64,000 nucleotides of DNA. Source: CBDFKF01 sp965248765. Its GTDB lineage: Bacteria > Pseudomonadota > Alphaproteobacteria > VGEJ01. A model generated the notes under the pieces. The model did not search any database. It was not told the DNA's origin and worked only from the letters and a program-made list of their open reading frames with translations. Shown here one piece after another: positions 9,496 through 18,307 of the stretch; within the stretch, counting starts at the first letter, position 1; the number at the start of each line of letters is the position of its first letter. Both the position numbers and the translations under genes were made by a program. The stretch is from contig CBDFKF010000003.1 in the NCBI GenBank assembly GCA_965248765.1, forward strand, positions 124,001 to 188,000. Direction: 5' to 3'.

Positions 9496-10686
9496 TCACC
9501 CACTCACCTTGCCATCACTGCCGGCCAACCACACGAGCGGATTGACGGGCTCTCCATCCCGGCGCACCTCGACATACAGGACAGGATTTCTTGCTCGGTC
9601 AGCCATCTGACCGACGGGCTCTCCAGCCAGCACCCATTGGCCGACGTCGCATTCAATCCGGTCCAGGCCCGCCAGCAGAGTATGATATCCCTCGCCGTGA
9701 GCGATGATCAAGAGTTGCCCATAAGAGCGAAAGATGCCGGCGAACGCGACATGGCCGTCATGAGGAGCGATGACGTGAGCGCTCGCACGCGCTTCGATGG
9801 AAACGCCGCGAGAGCGCATGCCGTATGCATTGATCTGTCCGAACCGGACAACGAGCCGTCCCAGCACCGGCAGCGGCATGACGCCGCGCGCCGCCGAGAA
9901 AGAAATGCGAGCAGCCTTCGAAGGCGCCGTCGCTTGGCTGACCGGCGATTCGGGCGGCATCCGCGTCACGGCGGCAAGTTGACTCACCAGTGCCCGCAGG
10001 TCCTCGGCCTGGGCGGCTAGCTGACTAAGCTGCCGTTCCATCGCTGCCACCTCTGCCTCAGCGCGGCGGCTCTTGTTGGCCTTCTGATCGAGTAGTCGAC
10101 GGATCAGGCGCTGTTCGCCGTCGAGCGCCGTCAGGGCCTGTCCGAGTTGGTCCTGCTCGCTCGCGATCTCGGTCCGGAGCCGATGCACCGCTGCCAGTTC
10201 TGCCCGCAACGCTTCGGCTTGGCCCTTGAGCGTCGGTACGACCGCCGACAGCAGCTTCGAGCTGCGAACGGTATCGACCGCAGAGGTGGGTGTGGCGATC
10301 AGCGCCTCCGGCGGCCGACGGCTCAAGCGCAGCAGCGCGCCGAGCGTCGAGGCGAGGGCCGTGCGGCGGCTCCTGAGGTGCGCCGCCTTGGCGCGCTCCT
10401 CCGCGCGCAGCGCAGTCAGACGGTACTCCAGCTCCGAGACCTCGGCCTCACGTTTCTGAGCTGACGCCGCGGCGGCGATCAACGCCCGGCGCATGGCGGC
10501 GAGCTCTTCTTGAGCGCTGATGGCCTCCTCCTCAAGCACGGTGCGCCGATCGCGGCTCTCGTCGATGGCATGTTCGAGCTCGCGCAGCTCGTCTGCCTCC
10601 GATGCGATGGCCGTGGGCGCGTCGGCAACGAGGCCGGCGAACACAGCACCGATGAACGCTGTCGTGTAGCTAGGAAGCTGATGCAA
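9496..10686 (-). CDS. EnvC-like murein hydrolase activator (coiled coil plus degenerate LytM/M23 domain)
   Basis: 396 residues. A signal-like N-terminus (TTAFIGAVFAGLVADAPTAIA) is followed by long coiled coils (about 30-130 and 165-240) and a C-terminal LytM fold (about 290-390, VIAPHDGHVAFAGIFRSYG). The M23 zinc ligands appear lost: the site usually H-x3-D reads GVSIEARA, and the HxH motif is replaced by YHTLLAGL. This matches activators such as EnvC, which bind and switch on amidases rather than cut peptidoglycan themselves. The gene overlaps the end of gpmI by 17 bp and touches ctpA, so it is read as part of the same operon. Confidence 0.88.
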   Translation of the reverse strand: MHQLPSYTTAFIGAVFAGLVADAPTAIASEADELRELEHAIDESRDRRTVLEEEAISAQEELAAMRRALIAAAASAQKREAEVSELEYRLTALRAEERAKAAHLRSRRTALASTLGALLRLSRRPPEALIATPTSAVDTVRSSKLLSAVVPTLKGQAEALRAELAAVHRLRTEIASEQDQLGQALTALDGEQRLIRRLLDQKANKSRRAEAEVAAMERQLSQLAAQAEDLRALVSQLAAVTRMPPESPVSQATAPSKAARISFSAARGVMPLPVLGRLVVRFGQINAYGMRSRGVSIEARASAHVIAPHDGHVAFAGIFRSYGQLLIIAHGEGYHTLLAGLDRIECDVGQWVLAGEPVGQMADRARNPVLYVEVRRDGEPVNPLVWLAGSDGKVSG

Positions 10687-12238
10687 GGGCGTGCCGCCCG
10701 GTTGGTGCGACCGTAACCAGGCTATGGCCGGTCATCTCGGCGGGGGTGGGTATTCCGAGGAACGGGCAAAGCGTCGGTGCAACGTCTGCAAGCCGGCCGT
10801 TCTCAACGGACAGCGAATCGGCGCCACCGGCAACAATGAAGGGCACGCGGCTGACGGTGTGAGCCGTCATCGGCTGATCGGTGTCCGCATCGCGCATGCG
10901 CTCGGCGTTGCCATGGTCGGCGGTGATGAACAGAACCCCGCCCGCTTCCTCGACCGCCGTGAGCAGGCGGCCGAGGCATTGATCCACCGCCTCAACCGCG
11001 GCCATCGCTGCCGGCAGGCTGCCGGTGTGGCCCACCATATCGGTGTTGGCGTAGTTCACGAGGATGAAGTCATACGTACCACTCTCGATCGCCTCGACGA
11101 GGCGGCCTGTCACCTCAGATGCCGACATCTCCGGCTGGAGGTCGTAGGTGGCGACTCTAGGCGAGGGAACGAGGATACGGTCTTCACCTGGAAAGACCCT
11201 TTCGTCGCCGCCGTTAAAGAAGAAAGTGACGTGCGCGTACTTCTCGGTCTCAGCGATTCGAAGCTGGCGGCACCCCGCCTTCGCCACCAGCTCGCCAAGG
11301 GTATTGGAGAACGCAAGCGGCGGAAACACCGCTTCGACGAAACGATCAAGGTGAGTGGAGTAGGAGACCATGCCGAGGGCGCTGGCAAAACGCATCGTGC
11401 GCGGCCGCGCGAAACCCTCGAAGGCCGGATCGACCAGTGCCTCCAGGATCTCACGTGCCCGGTCGGCCCTGAAATTGGCCATGATGATCACATCGTCGTC
11501 GGCCATCCCGTCATACGCACCGATGACCGTGGGCATCACGAACTCATCGCCCTGATCGGCTTCGTACGCTGAGCGTACGGCGTGCGCTGCTGACTCGACG
11601 CGCCGGCCCTCGGCCGTCACGATCGCAGCATAGGCGAGGGCAACGCGGTCCCATCGCTTGTCGCGATCCATCGCAAAGTAGCGCCCCGCAACGGTCGCGA
11701 TGCGGACATTCGGCGGCATGGCGCCGGTCACTTCGGTGATGTAGTCGAGGGCGCTGCGTGGCGGGGTATCGCGGCCATCGAGGAAGGCGTGCACAACGAC
11801 CCGTACGCCGGCACCGTCCAAGATTCGGGCGAGCGCAAGGATGTGCGTCTGGTGCGAATGGACGCCTCCTGGGGAGACCAGCCCCATCAAATGACAGGTG
11901 CCGCCGCCGATCTTGAGGATTTCTATGAGAGTCTGGAGCGCGGCGTTATCGCGAAGAGTGCCATCGGCGATCGCGGCGTCGATCCGCGGCATGTCCTGCA
12001 TCACGACTCGGCCGGCCCCAAGATTAGTGTGCCCGACCTCCGAATTGCCCATCTGGCCGCCGGGAAGCCCGACGTCCTCGGCCGAAGCCCCGAGCAAGCT
12101 GTGCGGGCACGTCCGCATAAGCCGGTCGTAGACGGGCGTGTCGGCCAGAGCAATCGCGTTGTCTTCGGCCTCCTCGCGATGCCCCCAGCCGTCGAGAACA
12201 CACAACACGACCGGCCGCGGGCGGGGCTCTATCGGCAT
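10670..12238 (-). CDS. gpmI: 2,3-bisphosphoglycerate-independent phosphoglycerate mutase
   Basis: 522 residues, normal for the family. The alkaline-phosphatase-like core begins VVLCVLDGWG, and the phosphorylated serine is Ser66 in GGQMGNSEVGH. Other motifs are HLMGLVSPGGVHSHQTH, HAFLDGRDTPPRSA, NYANTDMVGHTG and FITADHGNAERM. Family knowledge: interconverts 3- and 2-phosphoglycerate in glycolysis and gluconeogenesis using two Mn ions. The start MPIEPRP at 12238 is preferred to an ATG eight codons upstream, because homologous proteins begin at about this point. It sits between rlmH and the envC-like gene in the housekeeping block. Confidence 0.95.
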   Translation of the reverse strand: MPIEPRPRPVVLCVLDGWGHREEAEDNAIALADTPVYDRLMRTCPHSLLGASAEDVGLPGGQMGNSEVGHTNLGAGRVVMQDMPRIDAAIADGTLRDNAALQTLIEILKIGGGTCHLMGLVSPGGVHSHQTHILALARILDGAGVRVVVHAFLDGRDTPPRSALDYITEVTGAMPPNVRIATVAGRYFAMDRDKRWDRVALAYAAIVTAEGRRVESAAHAVRSAYEADQGDEFVMPTVIGAYDGMADDDVIIMANFRADRAREILEALVDPAFEGFARPRTMRFASALGMVSYSTHLDRFVEAVFPPLAFSNTLGELVAKAGCRQLRIAETEKYAHVTFFFNGGDERVFPGEDRILVPSPRVATYDLQPEMSASEVTGRLVEAIESGTYDFILVNYANTDMVGHTGSLPAAMAAVEAVDQCLGRLLTAVEEAGGVLFITADHGNAERMRDADTDQPMTAHTVSRVPFIVAGGADSLSVENGRLADVAPTLCPFLGIPTPAEMTGHSLVTVAPTGRHALASAS

Positions 12239-12295
12239 GGCCGCATCATACCATCGTTTCACCGCAGATCGGCCGCGGTGACGTCAATGGATCGG

Positions 12296-12754
12296 TCACG
12301 AGCGGTGATACGGGTGGCCCGAAAGAATGGTCTCGGCGCGATAGAGCTGCTCGGCGAGCATGCCGCGTACGAGAAAATGCGGCCACGTCATCGGACCAAG
12401 TGAAAGGACCAGGGCGGCGCGCTCGCGGACCGCACGAGCGTGGCCCTCTGCGCCGCCGATGAGGAACACGATGTCACTCTTGCCGGCCTCCTGCCAAGCT
12501 CGCAGCCGCTCGGCAAGAGCGGCACTCGAGAGCATGGTCCCGGATTCATCGAGGGCAACGACGACGGCGCCGCGCGGTACCGCATCGAGAACCCGCACGC
12601 CTTCGCGTGCTCGCCGCTCGCTCGCGCTCAGCTTGCCTTGCACTTCGATCTCGCGCACGCCGAGGCGCCAGCTCAGGCGCGCCTGGTACTCCTCGAATAG
12701 CGTGCCCGCGGCGCAGCGCCGGATACGGCCGACTGCAATGATCGTCAGGCGCAT
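12296..12754 (-). CDS. rlmH: 23S rRNA (pseudouridine1915-N3)-methyltransferase
   Basis: 152 residues from MRLTIIAVGR, close to the family's usual 155. The SPOUT fold shows IVFLIGGAEGH (AdoMet knot) and the conserved end SLGPMTWPHFLVRGMLAEQL then YRAETILSGHPYHRS. Family knowledge: methylates pseudouridine 1915 of 23S rRNA in the assembled ribosome. The frame is open further upstream, but residues before the chosen ATG read as non-conserved translation of the intergenic region and rsfS overlap. The gene lies directly after rsfS, a common pairing. Confidence 0.95.
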   Translation of the reverse strand: MRLTIIAVGRIRRCAAGTLFEEYQARLSWRLGVREIEVQGKLSASERRAREGVRVLDAVPRGAVVVALDESGTMLSSAALAERLRAWQEAGKSDIVFLIGGAEGHARAVRERAALVLSLGPMTWPHFLVRGMLAEQLYRAETILSGHPYHRS

Positions 12755-12782
12755 GCCATGGCCGCGTTTGTGCGGGATTCGT

Positions 12783-13112
12783 TTAGATGGTGGCGTGCTC
12801 CGGCTCCGGCAGATCCACCGCCCACATCTTCTCGAGATTGTAGAAGGAGCGAATGTCGGGGCGGAACAGGTGAACAATGATGTCGCCAGCATCCAAAAGG
12901 ACCCAGTCGCATCGCGCCACCCCCTCGGCACGCACCGCTGTGCCCTGTCCTTTGAAAAGCCGGGACAGATGCTCGCTCATCGTCCTGACCTGGCGCTGCG
13001 AGCGGCCGCTGGCGATAACCATGAAATCGGCGATCGATGACTTGCCGGCGAGGTCGATCACGACAATATTCTCGGCCTTGTCGGCTTCGAGACACCCCTC
13101 GACGTGCTCCAT
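12783..13112 (-). CDS. rsfS: Ribosomal silencing factor
   Basis: 109 residues from MEHVEGCLEADKAENIVVID. The fold markers are VIDLAGKSSIADFMVIASG, RSQRQVRTMSEHL, ARCDWVLLDAGDIIVHLF and the terminal YNLEKMWA. Family knowledge: binds L14 and blocks joining of ribosomal subunits when nutrients are scarce. The reading frame is open far upstream, but that part overlaps nadD and has no family similarity. Position between nadD and rlmH is the standard arrangement. Confidence 0.92.
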   Translation of the reverse strand: MEHVEGCLEADKAENIVVIDLAGKSSIADFMVIASGRSQRQVRTMSEHLSRLFKGQGTAVRAEGVARCDWVLLDAGDIIVHLFRPDIRSFYNLEKMWAVDLPEPEHATI

Positions 13113-13207
13113 CAGCTGCCGAACCCGTCGGCGAATGTCCTGGGGAGTTATCCTCGTCCTCCCATGGCTCTCACTGTTCCCAAGGTTTGTCGCCCGCCCG
13201 GCGTAAG

Positions 13208-13849
13208 TCAAGCCTTTGCGCGCGCGTGCTGGTCCTGGCGGCGGATCGCCGTCGCCGAGGTCGGATCGCTGGCCAGCCACAGAAACGTCCACACCGGCGG
13301 CGAGTGCTCGGCAAGTCGGTGTGCCAGACGCATCGGTAGTCGGTGCCGGCGAAATAGGCTTGCCGCTTGGCCGGCAAGGGCTGGGTATGAGTAAGGAGGG
13401 CGGTCGAATACGACGATAGGGACAGTCTCTATTAAATCGCGCCAACGGTGCCAGCGCGGCAGTTGAACGAGGTTATCGGCGCCGATGATCCAAACGAACC
13501 GAATATAAGGGTAGAGCCTGTGCAAACGTCGCACTGTGTCATAGCTACGCTTGCTACCCAATCGGGCCTCGATATCGGACACGCGGATACGCGATTTCCG
13601 GGCGCACGCACGTGCTCCAGCGAAGCGTTCGGCGAACGGCGCCATCTCGGTGTTCGCTTTCAGCGGATTCTGGGGCGAGACCAGCCACCACACCTCGTCG
13701 AGCCCGAGTGACCGCAGGGCAAGCCGGCTGATATGAAGGTGGCCGCTGTGCGCCGGATTGAACGAACCGCCGAGGAGGCCGATGGACCGACCCGCGCGCC
13801 GACGCGGTTGCAACCCCCGGTCGCTGCGATCGTCCGGAGGCTGTGACAC
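13208..13849 (-). CDS. nadD: Nicotinate-nucleotide adenylyltransferase
   Basis: About 213 residues. The nucleotidyltransferase motif is IGLLGGSFNPAHSGHLHIS, followed by DEVWWLVSPQNPLK, the FVWIIGADNLVQLPRW segment and a late SATAIR, corresponding to the ISSTxxR motif. Family knowledge: joins nicotinate mononucleotide and ATP in NAD synthesis. The start is uncertain because no ATG lies close to the conserved N-terminus. GTG at 13849 overlaps the end of proA, and a TTG nearer the fold is possible. It is followed by rsfS, as in many bacteria. Confidence 0.9.
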   Translation of the reverse strand: MSQPPDDRSDRGLQPRRRAGRSIGLLGGSFNPAHSGHLHISRLALRSLGLDEVWWLVSPQNPLKANTEMAPFAERFAGARACARKSRIRVSDIEARLGSKRSYDTVRRLHRLYPYIRFVWIIGADNLVQLPRWHRWRDLIETVPIVVFDRPPYSYPALAGQAASLFRRHRLPMRLAHRLAEHSPPVWTFLWLASDPTSATAIRRQDQHARAKA

Positions 13850-13869
13850 CCTCCGGCTGGAGCGCCGCT

Positions 13870-15174
13870 TCAGGCGCGAACCTGACCGCCGCCGCGCACG
13901 ACGTACTTGTACGTGGTTAACTCTTCGAGCCCGCACGGGCCGCGGGCGTGCAGCCGGCCGGTCGAAATACCAATCTCCGCGCCCATACCAAACTCGCCGC
14001 CGTCGGCAAATTGAGTCGAGACGTTGTGCATGAGAATGGCGCTATCGACCTCGCGAAGGAACCGTTCGGCAGCCGCGTCATCGCCGGTGATGATGCTCTC
14101 GGTGTGATGGGAGCCATGGGCTCCGATGTGAGCGATTGCTTCCTCGATCCCGTCGACGACGTGGACGGCGATGATGGAATCGAGATACTCGGTGCCCCAA
14201 TCTGCGCTGGTGGCCGGTTGCGCCTCGGGGTCGATGGCTTGTACCGCGTCATCCCCCCGTATCTCGCAGCCCGCTGCTTTGAGGTCCTCGAGAATCGGCG
14301 GGAGGTGGCTGGACGCGATTTTGCAGTCGATCAGCAGCGTTTCGGCAGCGCCACAGACACCGGTCCGCCGCATCTTGGCGTTCAACACCACCGCGCGCGC
14401 CATGTCGAGATCCGCAGCGCTCTCAACATATACATGACAGTTGCCATCGAGGTGTGCGATTACCGGCACTCGGCTCTCCGCCTGGACCCGGGCGATCAGC
14501 GACTTGCCGCCACGCGGCACGATGATATCGATGAACTTGCTCAGCCGTAGCATTTCGCCGACCGCGGCGCGATCGCGAGTCGGCACCATCTGAATCGAGT
14601 CGGCGGGCAGACCGGCGATCTTCAGCCCGTGCCGGAGGCATTCGAAGATGGCTCGCGAGGAGTGAAAGCTCTCCGAGCCGCCACGCAAGATGGCTGCATT
14701 TCCCGCCTTGAGGCACAGCGCGCCAGCATCAGCAGTCACATTCGGTCGTGATTCGTAGATGATGCCGATCACTCCGAGCGGTACCCGCACTCGTGCGATC
14801 TTGAGCCCATTGGGTCGGTTCCACGCGGCGATCGTCTCGCCGACCGGATCAGGCAACGCGGCGATAGCCTCGAGCCCATCAGCGATCGCCTCAATCCGAC
14901 CCTTGTCGAGCGCCAAACGGTCCTTCATCGCCGGATTGAGGCCGCGATCTCCAGCGACCACCATGTCTTCGGCGTTCGCTGCTAGCAAGGCGTCCGCGTC
15001 GCTCCGCAGAGCCGAGGCCGCCGCGACGAGGGCGGTGTTTTTGGCCACGGTGGTAGCGCCGGCGAGGCCTTTCGCCGCATCGCGCGCCCGTCGCCCGATG
15101 TCTGCCATCAGTGCAGCGACATCGTCGTTTGCGGAATCCCTGGTCTGGCCCGCCACGCGGTCCGGCATCACCAT
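13870..15174 (-). CDS. proA: Gamma-glutamyl phosphate reductase
   Basis: 434 residues. The aldehyde-dehydrogenase-like fold shows VPLGVIGIIYESRPNVT, GNAAILRGGSESFHSS, IIVPRGGKSLIARV and the catalytic cysteine region RRTGVCGAAETLLI. Late motifs are HGSHHTESIITGDDAAAERF and GAEIGISTGRLHARGPCG. Family knowledge: reduces glutamyl-5-phosphate to the semialdehyde in proline synthesis. Its start codon overlaps the proB stop region, so the two proline genes are coupled. Confidence 0.95.
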   Translation of the reverse strand: MVMPDRVAGQTRDSANDDVAALMADIGRRARDAAKGLAGATTVAKNTALVAAASALRSDADALLAANAEDMVVAGDRGLNPAMKDRLALDKGRIEAIADGLEAIAALPDPVGETIAAWNRPNGLKIARVRVPLGVIGIIYESRPNVTADAGALCLKAGNAAILRGGSESFHSSRAIFECLRHGLKIAGLPADSIQMVPTRDRAAVGEMLRLSKFIDIIVPRGGKSLIARVQAESRVPVIAHLDGNCHVYVESAADLDMARAVVLNAKMRRTGVCGAAETLLIDCKIASSHLPPILEDLKAAGCEIRGDDAVQAIDPEAQPATSADWGTEYLDSIIAVHVVDGIEEAIAHIGAHGSHHTESIITGDDAAAERFLREVDSAILMHNVSTQFADGGEFGMGAEIGISTGRLHARGPCGLEELTTYKYVVRGGGQVRA

Positions 15175-16370
15175 CAGTTCTTTCCCGCCCGTCCCGATGT
15201 TCCGGCCCTCGACGGGCGTTCCCGTTGGAGCACGAGATCATCGCGGTGGATCATCTCGTCGCGGCCACGGTATCCCAGCAACTCCTCTATTTCACGGCTT
15301 TTGTGCCCCATGATGCGCTGAGCATCGCGCATCGAATAGGCGCACAAGCCACGGCCAATGGCTTCGCCGTCGGGGCCCTTGACCACCACGGCATCACCTC
15401 GCTGGAAGTCACCATCTACCGTGGTCACACCCGCTGGCAGTAGGCTCTTCCCGACATTGAGGGCCCGTGCTGCGCCGGCATCCACAGTGAGAGCACCTGT
15501 TGGCTCGAGGCTCCCGGCGATCCACTGTTTGCGGGCCGCCCGCGGTGTCTCGCTGGGGACGAACCAGGTGCACTCGGCCCCATCCTCGATTGCCGTGAGA
15601 GGCCGGTTAACCCGACCATCTGCGATCACAACGTGGCAGCCGGCGGAGTGGGCGATCCCGGCTGCTGCAATCTTGGTGACCATGCCGCCCGAGCCATCGT
15701 CCGAGCCGGCGCGCCCGGCCATGGCCTCGATCGCATCGTCTATCTCGGCAACTTCCGGCACCAAATCGGCCGCGGCGTCGACGCGCGGATCGGCCGAATA
15801 AAGGCCGCCGATATCCGAGAGCAATACCAGGCAATCCGCGCTCATCATCTGGGCCACACGCGCCGCTAGCCGATCGTTGTCGCCGTAGCGGATCTCGGCC
15901 GTCGCTACGGTGTCGTTTTCGTTGATGACCGCCACCGTCCCGAGCCGCAGCAGCGTGTTGAGGGTGCTGCGGGCGTTCAAATAGCGGCGGCGGTTCTCCG
16001 AATCATCGATAGTCAGCAGTATTTGCGCGACCCGCACGCCGCGGCGCCCGAGCACCTCGTGGTATGCATGGGCGAGGCGGATTTGGCCGACCGCCGCCGC
16101 CGCCTGGCTCACCTCCAGCCGAAGCGTGCCCGGCGGCAACGCCAGCTCGCGGCGGCCGAGCGCGATGGCCCCGGACGAGACGACAATAACGTCCTGATCA
16201 CGGGCCCGGAACGCTGCGATGTCATCGGCCAATGCATCGAGCCAATGCTCGTGCAACATGCCGGTGTCCGGGTGCACCAGTAGTCTCGATCCGATCTTGA
16301 TGACGATGCGGCTCGCCTGCGTCAGCTTCTCGCCGAGCAATACCTCTGGCTCGCGTGGCAAGCCCGTCAC
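15174..16370 (-). CDS. proB: Glutamate 5-kinase with C-terminal PUA domain
   Basis: 398 residues. The amino-acid-kinase domain occupies about residues 15-270 (RIVIKIGSRLLV, VVSSGAIALGRRELAL, INENDTVATAEIRYGDNDRL, GMVTKIAAAGIA). A PUA domain follows (about 290-375). Family knowledge: phosphorylates glutamate as the first step of proline synthesis and is usually inhibited by proline. It overlaps the obgE end by 4 bp and precedes proA. Confidence 0.95.
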   Translation of the reverse strand: MTGLPREPEVLLGEKLTQASRIVIKIGSRLLVHPDTGMLHEHWLDALADDIAAFRARDQDVIVVSSGAIALGRRELALPPGTLRLEVSQAAAAVGQIRLAHAYHEVLGRRGVRVAQILLTIDDSENRRRYLNARSTLNTLLRLGTVAVINENDTVATAEIRYGDNDRLAARVAQMMSADCLVLLSDIGGLYSADPRVDAAADLVPEVAEIDDAIEAMAGRAGSDDGSGGMVTKIAAAGIAHSAGCHVVIADGRVNRPLTAIEDGAECTWFVPSETPRAARKQWIAGSLEPTGALTVDAGAARALNVGKSLLPAGVTTVDGDFQRGDAVVVKGPDGEAIGRGLCAYSMRDAQRIMGHKSREIEELLGYRGRDEMIHRDDLVLQRERPSRAGTSGRAGKN

Positions 16371-17398
16371 CTGCCCGAAACTCCTGCGGCGGTGGCACGC
16401 TCGGCAGGCACTTGCTGGTTTCTCAGGGCCGCGAGCAGCGCGGTGAGCGCGATCGGAACGCCCTCGCCAGTCGCCGCCGAGAAGGCAAGAGGCTCCCTGC
16501 CAGTCGCGGATCTGAGCTCCGCGAGCAGCACCTCGCGAGCCGGCGCGGCGACGGTGTCGATTTTGTTGAGCGCGACAATCTCAACCTTGCGATCCAGACC
16601 ATGGCCGTAGGCTGCGAGCTCCTCGCGCACGGTCTGATATTGCGTCGTCACATCGCCAGCACCGGCATCGACCAGATGCAACAGAACGTGGCAGCGCTCG
16701 ATATGCCCGAGGAAGCGATGGCCTAGTCCGATGCCCTGGTGGGCGCCAGCGATTAAGCCGGGGATATCGGCAAGGACGAATTCTTCGTGGTCCGTGGCGA
16801 CCACTCCGAGCTGGGGATATAGCGTCGTGAAGGGGTACTCAGCGATTTTCGGCCGGGCGCGGCTGGCCGCCGCCAAGAAAGTAGACTTACCGGCATTCGG
16901 CAGCCCGATGAGGCCGGCGTCGGCGATCACCTTGAGTCGCAGGATTACGTGCCTCTCCTCGCCGACTTCGCCCGGAGTCGTGCGCCGAGGCGCTCGGTTG
17001 GTGCTGCTTTTGAACCGGTTGTTACCGAGGCCGCCGCGACCGCCCTGGGCGATGACTGCCCGTGCGCCGGGCTCGATCAGATCGGCGATGAGTACCCCGT
17101 CCTCGGTCAGAATCTCGGTGCCGGCGGGTACCTCCATGAGGACATCGCGACCGGCCGCGCCAGTGCGCTGACGCCCTTCGCCACGCCGGCCGGCGCGGGC
17201 GCGGAAATGTTGGCGGTAGCGAAAGTCAATCAACGTGTTGAGACCGGCGACACACTCGGCGATGATGCTACCCCCGCGGCCGCCGTCACCGCCGTCCGGG
17301 CCGCCCCGCGGCAAGTTTGCCTCCCGCCGGAAACTCAGACAGCCGTCGCCGCCAGCGCCGGCGCGCACGTGAATCCGTGCCTCGTCGAGGAACTTCAT
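16367..17398 (-). CDS. obgE: GTPase ObgE/CgtA
   Basis: 343 residues. The glycine-rich Obg domain is at residues 1-158 (RGGPDGGDGGRGGSIIAECV). The G domain has G1 GLPNAGKST (about 165-173), G3 DIPG, G4 NKID and G5 FSAATGEG. Family knowledge: a ribosome-associated GTPase that links 50S assembly with growth and stress. It is separated from rpmA by 75 bp and overlaps proB by 4 bp. Confidence 0.96.
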   Translation of the reverse strand: MKFLDEARIHVRAGAGGDGCLSFRREANLPRGGPDGGDGGRGGSIIAECVAGLNTLIDFRYRQHFRARAGRRGEGRQRTGAAGRDVLMEVPAGTEILTEDGVLIADLIEPGARAVIAQGGRGGLGNNRFKSSTNRAPRRTTPGEVGEERHVILRLKVIADAGLIGLPNAGKSTFLAAASRARPKIAEYPFTTLYPQLGVVATDHEEFVLADIPGLIAGAHQGIGLGHRFLGHIERCHVLLHLVDAGAGDVTTQYQTVREELAAYGHGLDRKVEIVALNKIDTVAAPAREVLLAELRSATGREPLAFSAATGEGVPIALTALLAALRNQQVPAERATAAGVSGR

Positions 17399-17473
17399 CT
17401 GGCGTTCGTCGTAATGAAACGGGCGGGTGGCGCACGGCTAGCGAACTCCCGCGCTACGCCGCAGCCATCCAGG

Positions 17474-17731
17474 CTACTCGGTGGGGTCTACCGAGACCAG
17501 GGTCCGTCTGCCACCGCGGCGCTGAAAGCTCACCCGGCCATTCGCCAGGGCAAACAACGTGTGGTCCTTCCCTATGCCGACGTTGGTGCCGGGGTGCAAC
17601 TTGGTCCCGCGTTGCCGGACAATGATATTGCCGGCGCCGACGACCTCACCCGCGTACTTCTTGACCCCGAGCCGTCGGCCGATCGAGTCTCGGCCGTTGC
17701 GCGAGCTACCACCCGCCTTCTTGTGAGCCAT
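17474..17731 (-). CDS. rpmA: 50S ribosomal protein L27
   Basis: 85 residues beginning MAHKKAGGSSRNGRDSIGRR, the hallmark N-terminus that reaches the peptidyl-transferase centre. Its ATG overlaps the rplU stop by one base, so the two are translationally coupled. Confidence 0.97.
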   Translation of the reverse strand: MAHKKAGGSSRNGRDSIGRRLGVKKYAGEVVGAGNIIVRQRGTKLHPGTNVGIGKDHTLFALANGRVSFQRRGGRRTLVSVDPTE

Positions 17732-18144
17732 TAGTCCTTCTCCTTCGCGGCCAGAGTCGCATCTGCTTGCGGCTCCTCGGCAGCGACTTCCTTTTTGCGG
17801 CTGGTCTTGGCTCTGGCCTTGCGCTTGGTGTCGGCACCGCTGATCTCGGTGATGCGGAGGACCGTCAGAGCTTGGCGATGGCCCTGTCGGCGGCGATAGC
17901 CCTTTCGCCGTTTCTTTTTGAAGACCAGCGTCTTCGGGCCGCGTAGTTGGTCCAAGACCTCGGCCGTGACGGTCGCCCCGTCAACGGTTGGTGTTCCCAC
18001 GGTAGCGCTTTCACCTGCGCCGATCAGCAGGACATCGTCGAGGGCGACCTTGGCGCCCTGCTCAGCCTCCAGCCGCTCGACGCGGATGATGTCGTTCTCG
18101 GCGACGCGATACTGCTTGCCGCCCGTGCGCACCACTGCATACAT
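17731..18144 (-). CDS. rplU: 50S ribosomal protein L21 with charged C-terminal extension
   Basis: 137 residues. The first ~100 are typical L21 (MYAVVRTGGKQYRVAENDII; FKKKRRKGYRRRQGHRQALT). The last ~35 residues are a Lys/Ala/Glu-rich extension, common in alphaproteobacterial L21 and probably disordered. It is the first gene of the housekeeping block and is preceded by a good sigma-70-type promoter at 18211-18239. Confidence 0.96.
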   Translation of the reverse strand: MYAVVRTGGKQYRVAENDIIRVERLEAEQGAKVALDDVLLIGAGESATVGTPTVDGATVTAEVLDQLRGPKTLVFKKKRRKGYRRRQGHRQALTVLRITEISGADTKRKARAKTSRKKEVAAEEPQADATLAAKEKD

Positions 18145-18210
18145 AGCGTGAGTCTAGTCCAGTAGTCAGGAGCCGACCGGTCGCACCACCGCTGGCCGGC
18201 CAAGGTCGCG

Positions 18211-18239
18211 ACTATCCCCAAGCGGATACCGCCTGTCAA
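18211..18239 (-). promoter_or_regulatory. Sigma-70-type promoter for rplU-rpmA and downstream genes
   Basis: Minus strand: perfect TTGACA at 18239-18234, a 17-bp spacer, then GATAGT at 18216-18211 (4 of 6 to the -10 consensus). It lies about 67 bp upstream of the rplU ATG, leaving a leader of roughly 60 nt. Confidence 0.6.
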
Positions 18240-18307
18240 CGCTCCTGCGCTCTCGGCGCCGCGGGTGCCGAGCCGAAACTCCTTTGGTTCGCGCCGCGGC
18301 GGCGCTA